Source: an uncultured Eubacteriales bacterium (GTDB taxonomy: Bacteria; Bacillota; Clostridia; Eubacteriales; Anaerofustaceae). Taken from it: a DNA stretch of 5,907 nucleotides. This document shows positions 1-5,149 of the stretch, piece by piece. The notes beneath the pieces were generated by a model. The model ran no database searches. It saw only the letters and a program-made list of their open reading frames with translations, and was not told the origin of the DNA. Position numbers and translations under genes: made by a program. Within the stretch, counting starts at the first letter, position 1; the number at the start of each line of letters is the position of its first letter. Location: NCBI GenBank assembly GCA_902796565.1, contig CADBPP010000019.1, forward strand, positions 1-5,907, in the 5' to 3' direction.

Positions 1-159
1 GTCACTCCCCCCGAGGATCCGGACGATCCCGGCACCGGAGGCGACGGAGGAGAAGGCGGTGACGGCGGAGACGGCGGCGGCGACGGGAACGGCGGTGACG
101 GCGGTGATGGCGGTGACGGCGGTGACGGCGGAGACGGCGGCGGCGACGGCGGAGAATAA
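1..159 (+). CDS. 3' end of a gene encoding a protein with a Gly/Asp-repeat C-terminal tail (5' truncated)
   Basis: Frame 1 is open from the window edge to a TAA stop at 157-159, giving 52 residues. The visible part starts VTPPEDPDDPGTGG, a Pro/Asp linker, and continues as an almost pure Gly/Asp (occasional Glu, one Asn) tail of GGD and GGGD units to the C-terminal GGE. There is no Lys, Arg or hydrophobic residue after the linker, so the tail must be disordered and strongly acidic. It is not an RTX repeat, which needs a hydrophobic position, and there is no LPXTG or membrane anchor at the end. The rest of the protein is outside the window, so its function is unknown. The stop lies 53 nt before groEL on the same strand, and I see no hairpin terminator between them, so the two genes may be co-transcribed. 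That this frame is real rests on the open frame, the codon periodicity of the repeat and the spacing to groEL. Confidence 0.7.
   Translation, partial: VTPPEDPDDPGTGGDGGEGGDGGDGGGDGNGGDGGDGGDGGDGGDGGGDGGE
55..149 (+). repeat. GC-rich tandem repeat, 9-nt unit GGCGGTGAC-like, inside the Gly/Asp tail
   Basis: The coding repeat is built from 9-nt units (GGN-GGN-GAN). A 32-bp block at 55-86 recurs exactly at 118-149, an offset of 63 bp or seven 9-nt units. Intervening units differ only by GAC/GAT, GGT/GGC/GGA and one AAC. Exact copies together with mild decay suggest slipped-strand or recombination-driven expansion and contraction in frame, so tail length probably varies between strains. Confidence 0.85.
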
Positions 160-212
160 AGCGTACACAGTCACGCGGGATATTATAAAGAAACACTTTT
201 GCGGAGGAAAAA

Positions 213-1802
213 ATGGCAGGAGATCTTTTATATGACGAGGATGCCAGAAACGCGCTTCTGGCGGGAATAGACAAGCTGGCGGACGCCGTAAGGGTCACAC
301 TGGGACCCAAGGGAAGGAACGTGGCGTTCGATCAGCAGTATGACGTGCCTCTGGTCACCAACGACGGAGTCACCATCGCGAAGCAGATCGAACTTCCCGA
401 TCCCTTTGAGCACATGGGTGCGAACATCATCAAGACAGCGGCTGTCAAGACCAACGAGACCGCCGGAGACGGCACCACCGCTTCCGTGGTCCTCTCGAGA
501 GCCATCGTAAAGGAAGGAATACAGAACGTGGTGGCGGGAGCGAACCCCGTCATCCTCAACAGGGGAATCACCGCCGCTGTGCAGTGCGCCCTTAAGGAGA
601 TAGACCGCTACGCGGTGCCGGTGAAGGACACCTCCGATATCAGGCAGATCGCCCGCATCAGCGGAAACAACGACGATTTCGTGGGAGACATCGTTTCAGA
701 AGCCTTCGAGAAGGTGGGCTTCAACGGCGTCGTCACCATCGAGGACAGCCAGCAGCTGGAGACGGTGCTGAAGTACTCCAACGGCGTATCCATCGAGAAC
801 GGCTACGTATCGCCCCTTTTCATCAACAACGAAAACAACAAGTCCTGCGAGCTGGATCACCCCTATGTGCTGGTGACGGACAACCGCATCAAGGACTTCA
901 AGACGCTGGTGCCGATCCTCGAAGGCATCGTCGCCAATTCGGCGAGCCTTCTCATCATCGCCCAGGACATCGAGGAATCCGCCCTGCAGACCCTGGCACT
1001 GAACGTGCAGAAGGGCGTCCTGAAGGCATGCGCCATCAAGTCACCGGGCTACGGCGACACCAGAAAGCGCAACAACAAGGCCATCGGCCTCATGACCGGC
1101 GCCACGGTCCTCACGGAGGATCTGGGATACAAGCTGGAGAACTGCGGCCTTGAGATCCTCGGAAGATGCGACAGAGCGGTCATCGAAAAGGAGAAGACCG
1201 TCCTCACCAATCCTCCGGGAGCGGGAGCCGAAGAGACCATCAAGATGATCAAGCAGGTCAGAGAGACCATCGCGGTCACCAAGGAAGACTATGAGCTCGA
1301 AAAACTCAACGTCACCCTGGCCCTGCTGCAGGGCAGCATCGCCCTGATCACCGTGGGCGGCGTCAGCGAGCTGGAGATGTTCGAGAGAAAGTACCGTATC
1401 GAGGACGCTGTGAACGCCGTATACGCCAGCATCGATTCCGGCATCGTTCCGGGAGGCGGAAAGGCGCTGCTTCTCGCGATCCCGGCGGTGGAGGAACTGA
1501 TCGGGACCCTTCAGGGAGACGAAAAGACCGGCGCCATGATCGTAAGGCGCGCGCTGGAAGCCCCCATCAGGCAGATCGCGGAGAACGCGGGAGTGGATCC
1601 CAGCGTGGTGGTGGACAAGGTACGCTCGAAGGACGACGTGAACTACGGCTACGACGCCATGAAGGATGAGTACACCGACATGATAGCCGCGGGGATCATC
1701 GACCCGGCAAAGGTCGTCAAGAACGCCCTGCAGAACGCGGGAAGCGTATCCACCCTGATGCTCACCACGGACGTGAGCATCCATTCCGACAAGGAAGCAT
1801 AG
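213..1802 (+). CDS. groEL: GroEL (Hsp60/Cpn60 group I chaperonin), divergent, tail-less
   Basis: Cytosolic ATP-driven chaperonin subunit expected to form the seven-membered folding ring and work with GroES. The ATG follows GGAGG at 203-207 with a 5-nt gap. The equatorial ATP site is visible: VTLGPKGRN (residues 28-36), TNDG with D51, GDGTT (85-89, D86), the hydrolytic Asp in RIEDAV (D398), PGGG (413-416) and D497 in GIIDP. The apical substrate/GroES face stays hydrophobic (Y198, L202, F203, V233, L236, L258, A262, L263). Departures from the family: the chaperonin signature is ASIDSGIVPGGG, with Ser409 where Glu is expected; the usual LAGGVAVI segment is LQGSIALI; the adenine-region Asn is D481; and the protein ends DVSIHSDKEA, with no GGM repeat tail. 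At 529 residues it is about 15-20 shorter than usual. No CIRCE repeat lies in 160-212, and the upstream neighbour's tail does not look like GroES. It could be a second paralogue or the genome's only GroEL; the window cannot decide. Confidence 0.95.
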   Translation: MAGDLLYDEDARNALLAGIDKLADAVRVTLGPKGRNVAFDQQYDVPLVTNDGVTIAKQIELPDPFEHMGANIIKTAAVKTNETAGDGTTASVVLSRAIVKEGIQNVVAGANPVILNRGITAAVQCALKEIDRYAVPVKDTSDIRQIARISGNNDDFVGDIVSEAFEKVGFNGVVTIEDSQQLETVLKYSNGVSIENGYVSPLFINNENNKSCELDHPYVLVTDNRIKDFKTLVPILEGIVANSASLLIIAQDIEESALQTLALNVQKGVLKACAIKSPGYGDTRKRNNKAIGLMTGATVLTEDLGYKLENCGLEILGRCDRAVIEKEKTVLTNPPGAGAEETIKMIKQVRETIAVTKEDYELEKLNVTLALLQGSIALITVGGVSELEMFERKYRIEDAVNAVYASIDSGIVPGGGKALLLAIPAVEELIGTLQGDEKTGAMIVRRALEAPIRQIAENAGVDPSVVVDKVRSKDDVNYGYDAMKDEYTDMIAAGIIDPAKVVKNALQNAGSVSTLMLTTDVSIHSDKEA

Positions 1803-1810
1803 GACAGCGA

Positions 1811-1840
1811 AGGAGCGGCAGACAGAGCCGCTCCTTTTTT
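1811..1840 (+). terminator. Rho-independent terminator after groEL
   Basis: A perfect 9-bp stem AGGAGCGGC (1811-1819) pairs with GCCGCTCCT (1827-1835) around a 7-nt loop and is followed by a T run through 1840. It starts 8 nt after the groEL stop, so the groEL transcript ends here and the next gene needs its own promoter. Confidence 0.93.
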
Positions 1841-1878
1841 GATTGTGATGGCCGGAAACTCCGATGAGGGGATATCCG

Positions 1879-1913
1879 GACAGGCTCAAACGCATAACGA
1901 TCGGAAGCCTGTC
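1879..1913. repeat. Short inverted repeat, 8-bp arms
   Basis: GACAGGCT (1879-1886) and AGCCTGTC (1906-1913) are perfect inverted copies separated by 19 nt. No T tract follows, so it is not a terminator. It sits between the groEL terminator and the ATPase operator array. It may be chance, an operator or a junction remnant of an insertion. Confidence 0.4.
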
Positions 1914-1919
1914 GTACCA

Positions 1920-1996
1920 ATACGATAAAATACATTGTTTTTATCGTATGAACACGATAAATATATATTGATTTTATCGTATGGATACGATAAAAT
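1920..1996. repeat. Phased array of inverted ATACGATAAAA / TTTTATCGTAT half-sites (candidate operator)
   Basis: Five half-sites alternate in orientation: ATACGATAAAA (1920-1930), TTTTATCGTAT (1939-1949), a degenerate ACACGATAAAT (1952-1962), TTTTATCGTAT (1972-1982) and ATACGATAAAA (1985-1995). Start-to-start steps are 19, 13, 20 and 13 bp, so the pattern recurs every 32-33 bp, about three helical turns. A 24-bp direct copy (1939-1962 against 1972-1995) has only three mismatches. The last pair forms a near-continuous palindrome with perfect 12-bp arms and a GG centre at 1971-1996. Further core matches lie at 2008-2013 (TATCGT) and 2032-2039 (ATCGTATG, which contains the ATPase start codon). 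The layout suggests a cooperative binding site for a dimeric DNA-binding protein. The binding protein itself is not identified. Confidence 0.85.
1968..1996 (+). promoter_or_regulatory. Predicted sigma-A-type promoter of the ATPase gene, inside the palindrome
   Basis: TTGATT (1968-1973) and TAAAAT (1991-1996) are separated by exactly 17 bp. They match the TTGACA/TATAAT consensus at 4/6 and 5/6 positions. The 26-bp palindrome 1971-1996 covers the end of the -35 box, the spacer and the whole -10 box, so any protein bound to it would exclude RNA polymerase. The expected transcript start is near 2003, giving a leader of about 35 nt. Confidence 0.6.
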
Positions 1997-2036
1997 GACA
2001 GAAAGAGTATCGTTTTGAGTATCAGGGGACAATCGT

Positions 2037-3296
2037 ATGAATCACAGCATTCTTAAACAGGTCATATTCGATCAGCACGAAGTCATAAAGAACGCGCGGA
2101 TCACTGCCCGGGATTACATCTTCGAGAAAAATGTCAATTATATTCTGGTCGGTCTCAGAAGGGCGGGCAAGTCAACTCTTTTATACAGTATCGCAAAGGA
2201 ACTGATCGAAGAAGGATGTGACTGGTCACAGATCATTTATGTCAATTTTGAGGATGAAAGATTACTGGGATTTTCCGTAAACGATTTCAACGATATCGTT
2301 GAAACGGCACATGAGCTTTCTGACGGCAAAGAGATCTATTACTTCTTTGACGAAATACAGATAATCGATGGCTGGGAACACTTTGCGAGAAGGATGGCAG
2401 ATCAGAAGAACAGGGTGAATATCACGGGCAGCAATGCCAAAATGCTCAGCACGGAAATGGCCGGCGTTCTTGGAGGAAGGTATATCCCCAGAATGATCAT
2501 GCCCTTCTCTTTTCCGGAAATACTGGACTGCAGGAAGATCGCCCGCGGAGAAGAGGCAATGCTGACGACTTCCAAAGCGGCAAAAATAAGGAAAGAATGT
2601 CAGGAATACATTTCCTGGGGCGGTCTGCCGGAAACACTGCAGATGACGAATAAACGCGAATATATCAAAAGTGTATACGATAAAGTTCTGCTTGGAGACA
2701 TAGCCGAGCGCGAACATGTGAACAACAGGGAAGCGCTCAGGCTGATGATAAAGAAGATAGCTGAGACCGTCATGAGTGAAGTTTCGTTCAACACTCTGGC
2801 AGGTAATGTCAGGGCCGCGGGCATCAGGACATCGACAGACTCCATGATCGAATACGCTTCTTATGCCGAGAATGCCTGCCTTATTTTCAGAACACGTAAT
2901 TATGTTTCAAAGTTCTCTGAAAAGGAAGGCATCCCGAGATTTTACTTTTTCGATAACGGGATACTGTCACTGTTCCTTGTGGATAAGAACTCTGCCCTGC
3001 TTGAAAACGCTGTCGCCGTACATCTGAGGCGCAGGTTCGGCGAAGATCTGTATTACTATAAATCCGCCAGAACGGGAACAGATATCGATTTCTATCTTCC
3101 GGCGGAAAATACTGCGATCCAGGTCGCGTATTCATTAGGGGACGCGGAGGAACGGGAAGTACGCAGTTTACTGTCGTTTGCCCAAAAGAGCACCGGTAAT
3201 ACGCGTCTGATAATCGTGACGCATGAGGAAGAAAAGACTATCGAAAAGGAAGGGACCGTTATCGAAGTTATCCCGGTCCATGAATTTCTTATGTGA
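2037..3296 (+). CDS. AAA_14 / DUF4143 family ATPase
   Basis: Cytosolic P-loop ATPase of the common but poorly understood 'ATP-binding protein' family (AAA_14 domain plus DUF4143). Walker A is GLRRAGKST (residues 39-47). Walker B is YYFFDEIQ (101-108, D105/E106). A sensor-like NITGSN lies at 128-133, and GGRY (146-149) supplies a conserved Arg. Residues about 225-290 read as a winged helix-turn-helix (SFNTLAGNVRAAG, then DSMIEYASYAENACLIF). The C-terminus carries the PD-(D/E)XK-like fold of DUF4143: TDIDFYL (348-354) and AIQVAYS (360-366). Where an active nuclease has E-x-K there is Q362-V-A364, so nuclease activity is unlikely. The length of 419 is normal for the family. The ATG has AGGGGA (2024-2029) 7 nt upstream. 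The gene is AT-richer than groEL: the line 2341-2400 is 45% GC against 68% for 1321-1380. Convergent host units end on either side of it. The biological role is unknown; acquisition by transfer is inferred. Confidence 0.9.
   Translation: MNHSILKQVIFDQHEVIKNARITARDYIFEKNVNYILVGLRRAGKSTLLYSIAKELIEEGCDWSQIIYVNFEDERLLGFSVNDFNDIVETAHELSDGKEIYYFFDEIQIIDGWEHFARRMADQKNRVNITGSNAKMLSTEMAGVLGGRYIPRMIMPFSFPEILDCRKIARGEEAMLTTSKAAKIRKECQEYISWGGLPETLQMTNKREYIKSVYDKVLLGDIAEREHVNNREALRLMIKKIAETVMSEVSFNTLAGNVRAAGIRTSTDSMIEYASYAENACLIFRTRNYVSKFSEKEGIPRFYFFDNGILSLFLVDKNSALLENAVAVHLRRRFGEDLYYYKSARTGTDIDFYLPAENTAIQVAYSLGDAEEREVRSLLSFAQKSTGNTRLIIVTHEEEKTIEKEGTVIEVIPVHEFLM
2285..2304. repeat. Perfect 20-bp palindrome within the ATPase coding sequence
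   Basis: TTTCAACGAT is followed immediately by its exact reverse complement ATCGTTGAAA, with no spacer, in codons for the DFNDIVE stretch. A 10-bp-arm perfect palindrome is expected about 0.006 times in 5.9 kb of random sequence. It shares the ATCGT core with the upstream array but not its flanks. It may be an intragenic binding site, or selection at the protein level may have produced it by accident. Confidence 0.6.
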
Positions 3297-3346
3297 TCCG
3301 AAGCGGAAAACCGTTATTCCGTTTCCACAGGTCTCAGTGAAGGACC

Positions 3347-3370
3347 AAAAAAAAGGGGGCAGTCCCCCCT
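3347..3370 (-). terminator. Rho-independent terminator of the minus-strand two-gene unit
   Basis: Read on the minus strand, GGGGG, a short ACTG loop and CCCCC are followed by eight T (complement of 3347-3354). It begins 15 nt after the stop codon of the 32-residue peptide gene, which supports that small gene as the last of the unit. The plus strand has no T tract here, so no convincing terminator for the ATPase is seen. Confidence 0.9.
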
Positions 3371-3385
3371 CGGAGCACGCTGAGT

Positions 3386-3484
3386 TCAGAGCCCCAGCAG
3401 CGATGTGCGCACATATACGGTGAGCACCACCACAGCTACGAAAAGCACGATGCAGTACGCGATGAATGCCAGTATCCTTCTCAT
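3386..3484 (-). CDS. 32-residue single-span membrane peptide, translationally coupled
   Basis: The reverse strand reads ATG at 3484-3482 through TGA at 3388-3386, giving 32 residues. It begins MRRILAFIAYCIVLF and ends VRTSLLGL. Residues about 4-24 are one continuous hydrophobic helix, and the two N-terminal arginines predict the N-terminus inside the cell. There is no signal-peptidase site or lipobox. Its start overlaps the stop of the upstream EPSPS-like gene as ATGA, and its ribosome binding site GAGGAGGAA is formed by that gene's last Glu codons, a classical translational coupling arrangement. A terminator follows 15 nt after the stop. The function is not recognised. The genetic setup suggests that the peptide is made in proportion to the half-EPSPS protein and may act with it at the membrane; that is inference. 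Confidence 0.78.
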   Translation of the reverse strand: MRRILAFIAYCIVLFVAVVVLTVYVRTSLLGL

Positions 3485-4149
3485 AGTTCCTCCTCGGTAG
3501 TTATCGTCGTTTCCTTGATGTATATGTCGCCGCCGTAGGTGCGGTAGCTCTGCCAGAATCTCGGGTATATCCTGTTGAGGCTCTCCGGGGCGGTCAGGCT
3601 TATCTCGTCCCTCGACGCCAGCCCCGCCACGGCGCAGGCCCCCGCGATGTAGGGGTCGTGATGGGTGTTGACTATCCCGCCGGGAAGCATCGCCGAGTAC
3701 TTTCTCTTGATCATTATCCTGTCATAGAGCATCACTGAATCCGCTCCAAGGCAGTCAGCCATCTCATGGCTGTAGCGCAGGATCTCCTTGGCACGCTCGT
3801 CGCCGCTGTCCACGGAGATGCAGCAGGCGCCCTTTGCCGTGGCGCATATGATCACCACCAGGGGTATCAGTTCAGGCAGCTCCGACATGTCCGCGGTTAC
3901 AGCCTGGGGCTCGCCCCTCAAGGATATGCCCTTGAGGCGGGTCACCGCTTCCACTCCCCCCTGCTTCAGGATGGAAGTGAAGGCCTCTATCTCCTTCGAG
4001 TACTGATTCAGCCCGCTGACGATGAGCTCGGGACAGAAAAGGCTCATGGAAAGCACCAGGCAGCTGGAGAAGCGGTCGAACGCCTCGTCCCCTGTCCGGT
4101 AGGGGGTCATATATCCCTTCAGAGCCGATGGTTTGATCCTCAGTATCAT
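3481..4149 (-). CDS. Single-domain EPSP synthase-like protein (truncated AroA homologue)
   Basis: 222 residues related to 3-phosphoshikimate 1-carboxyvinyltransferase (EPSP synthase, normally about 430 residues with two domains). Residues 1-80 resemble the family's N-terminal strand and first beta-alpha unit (ILRIKPSALKGYMTP). The sequence then resumes in the family's C-terminal part: TADMSELPELIP (85-96), AKEILR (120-125), DPYIAGACAVAGL (165-177, against DHRIAMAAAVAGL) and LNRIYPRFW (191-199, against xxKSFPxFW). Roughly 200 central residues are absent, leaving about three beta-alpha-beta units, the content of one domain. Catalytic Lys-Glu and Arg of the KETDR motif persist (K121, E122, R125), but the N-terminal PxSKS lysine and the Arg of DHR (now Y167) are lost, so normal EPSP synthesis is unlikely. 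The ATG at 4149 is preferred: AGAGG precedes it, whereas the frame's upstream TTG at 4200 is the promoter's -35 box. First gene of a two-gene unit. It may be a regulatory or subunit-like homologue, or a decaying gene that is still intact. Confidence 0.8.
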   Translation of the reverse strand: MILRIKPSALKGYMTPYRTGDEAFDRFSSCLVLSMSLFCPELIVSGLNQYSKEIEAFTSILKQGGVEAVTRLKGISLRGEPQAVTADMSELPELIPLVVIICATAKGACCISVDSGDERAKEILRYSHEMADCLGADSVMLYDRIMIKRKYSAMLPGGIVNTHHDPYIAGACAVAGLASRDEISLTAPESLNRIYPRFWQSYRTYGGDIYIKETTITTEEEL

Positions 4150-4171
4150 GCTAACCTCTTTCCTTGAGAAA

Positions 4172-4200
4172 ATTATATAATAGACTGCCTCTGTTTTCAA
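4172..4200 (-). promoter_or_regulatory. Near-consensus promoter of the half-EPSPS operon
   Basis: On the minus strand TTGAAA (4200-4195) and TATAAT (4177-4172) are 17 bp apart. This scores 4/6 and 6/6 against consensus. Transcription should start near 4165, leaving a leader of only about 16 nt before the ATG at 4149, with the ribosome binding site inside it. The promoter rules out the upstream TTG start in the same frame. Confidence 0.85.
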
Positions 4201-4201
4201 T

Positions 4202-4226
4202 TTAGTTTTGGCAAAAACTGAACTAA
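4202..4226. promoter_or_regulatory. Nested dyads between divergent promoters (candidate shared operator)
   Basis: TTAGTT (4202-4207) is inverted as AACTAA (4221-4226). Nested in the same place AGTTTT (4204-4209) is inverted as AAAACT (4214-4219). The site abuts the -35 box of the minus-strand unit and covers the expected -35 region of the plus-strand gene, so one regulator could control both directions. No known operator consensus is matched. Confidence 0.4.
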
Positions 4227-4239
4227 CATCCCCCGCGTA

Positions 4240-4248
4240 TGATATAAT
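4240..4248 (+). promoter_or_regulatory. Extended -10 promoter of the Zn-PLC-like gene
   Basis: TGATATAAT is a TGn-extended, fully consensus -10 element (TATAAT 4243-4248). No good -35 hexamer lies 17 bp upstream, as is usual for extended -10 promoters. Transcription should begin near 4255, leaving a leader of about 23 nt that contains AGGAG (4263-4267). Confidence 0.75.
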
Positions 4249-4277
4249 TTTTCTGATATAACAGGAGCAATTACAAT

Positions 4278-5117
4278 ATGGGAACAGTATATCTTAACGC
4301 GATCTGCGCTCAGAAGACCCTGGGCGCGGTAAAGGATGAAGCCTTCAGGGATCTCGCTGCCCGCTGCCGCGGCGCCTACTACCTCGGAAGCATAGCGGAG
4401 GAGCTCTTCTGCTTCTTCGACTGCTTTTCAAAGGAGGAGAACACCTGGATAAGGGATATCGCGTCACAGCTTAAAAACGAGGGCATAGCCCTCTTTGACG
4501 ACATCAAGAAATATATAGGCAAGGCCCCCGCGGCGGACCGGGACGTCCTCAAGGCCTATCTCGCCGGGATGGCCTCTGACTACACCTGCGATTACCGCAC
4601 CGGAGGCTATCTCGATACGGTGATCCCAGCGGGAGGATCCCGCACCCGGAAGAACGAAGCGGCGGTGAAGCTCGAATGCTGCCTTCTTAAGGATACGAAG
4701 GATCCTGTGGACCTTAAGGAAGCTCTTGAAGGCCTCACGGCGGATCAGACGCTCGCCATAGAAAGGATGTACGCCGCCGTCATCGGCGAAAAGAGAAGGC
4801 AGATCATCCCCGACGGCATCATCGCCGACTGCGTCGCGAAGCTCATAAAGGCCCTGGGACAGAAGAAGAGCATCCTTCCCATCCCGAGGCCCGGCAGGGA
4901 GTTCTGCTGGGCTCCCGCGGACGACCGAGACGGCATCCTCAATTCCGATCACAGGAAATGGACCGACAGGGGCGGTGAAACAGCCAACTACTCACTGCAG
5001 GAGATGATAGGCTACGCCGCCAGGGACGCTTCCGGGATCGTGGTGAAGCTTACGCAGGCCGCCGATCGGGCCATACCCACAGAGAGCTGCGAGTTCCTGT
5101 TCAGAAAACTCAATTAA
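4278..5117 (+). CDS. Zinc-dependent phospholipase C-like protein lacking the zinc ligands
   Basis: 279 residues, soluble and alpha-helical in appearance, with no signal peptide or membrane helix. From memory of the clostridial 'zinc dependent phospholipase C family', several landmarks match in order: ARCRGAYYLGSIAEEL (28-43, usually ARCRxAFxLGxxGPDL), AYLAGMASDYTCDY (93-106, usually a GFxCHYxLD helix), NEAAVKLECCLL (126-137, usually HxxIExxFDxxLL) and NSDHRKWTD (222-230, usually the NxxHRxW loop). At the expected metal positions the His and Asp residues are mostly replaced. H225 is the only histidine in the whole protein, while a trinuclear zinc site needs several. If the family call is right, this is a non-catalytic relative. 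Ten cysteines are scattered through it. ATG 4278 has AGGAG 10 nt upstream and its own promoter, and a terminator follows. Family assignment is moderate; the function is unknown. Confidence 0.55.
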   Translation: MGTVYLNAICAQKTLGAVKDEAFRDLAARCRGAYYLGSIAEELFCFFDCFSKEENTWIRDIASQLKNEGIALFDDIKKYIGKAPAADRDVLKAYLAGMASDYTCDYRTGGYLDTVIPAGGSRTRKNEAAVKLECCLLKDTKDPVDLKEALEGLTADQTLAIERMYAAVIGEKRRQIIPDGIIADCVAKLIKALGQKKSILPIPRPGREFCWAPADDRDGILNSDHRKWTDRGGETANYSLQEMIGYAARDASGIVVKLTQAADRAIPTESCEFLFRKLN

Positions 5118-5124
5118 GATCCCG

Positions 5125-5149
5125 GCCGGTGCCCAGCACCGGCTTTTTT
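5125..5149 (+). terminator. Rho-independent terminator after the Zn-PLC-like gene
   Basis: An 8-bp perfect stem GCCGGTGC (5125-5132) / GCACCGGC (5136-5143) with a 3-nt loop is followed by six T (5144-5149). It begins 7 nt after the stop codon at 5117. Confidence 0.93.

Noticed and set aside
160..212. Promoter in front of groEL (TATTAT at 181-186)
   Set aside because: The hexamer is -10-like but no -35 element is found at 16-18 bp, and the short gap is compatible with read-through from the upstream gene.
2..310. Minus-strand frame rich in Arg/His
   Set aside because: It is the complement of the Gly/Asp tandem repeat plus the start of groEL; the Arg/His run is a reading-frame artefact.
1041..1895. 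284-codon open frame on the minus strand opposite groEL
   Set aside because: It lies antisense to an unambiguous GroEL in high-GC sequence where antisense frames stay open. The product resembles no known family and runs through the groEL terminator hairpin.
1920..2040. CRISPR array
   Set aside because: The repeats are short inverted operator-like half-sites with 8-13-nt gaps, not 25-40-nt direct repeats with unique spacers, and no cas gene is present.
3223..3423. 66-codon plus-strand frame running past the ATPase stop
   Set aside because: It overlaps the ATPase end in another frame, crosses the minus-strand terminator and has no RBS or motif.
3766..4167. 133-codon plus-strand frame opposite the EPSPS-like gene
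   Set aside because: It is antisense to a gene with clear family motifs, promoter and RBS, and has no family match of its own.
4150..4200. N-terminal extension of the EPSPS-like gene from TTG 4200
   Set aside because: The TTG is part of the -35 box of a near-consensus promoter whose transcript starts near 4165, and the ATG at 4149 has its own RBS and aligns with the family N-terminus.
4464..4952. 162-codon minus-strand frame opposite the Zn-PLC-like gene
   Set aside because: It is a shadow of the coding frame on the other strand, with no RBS or recognisable motif.
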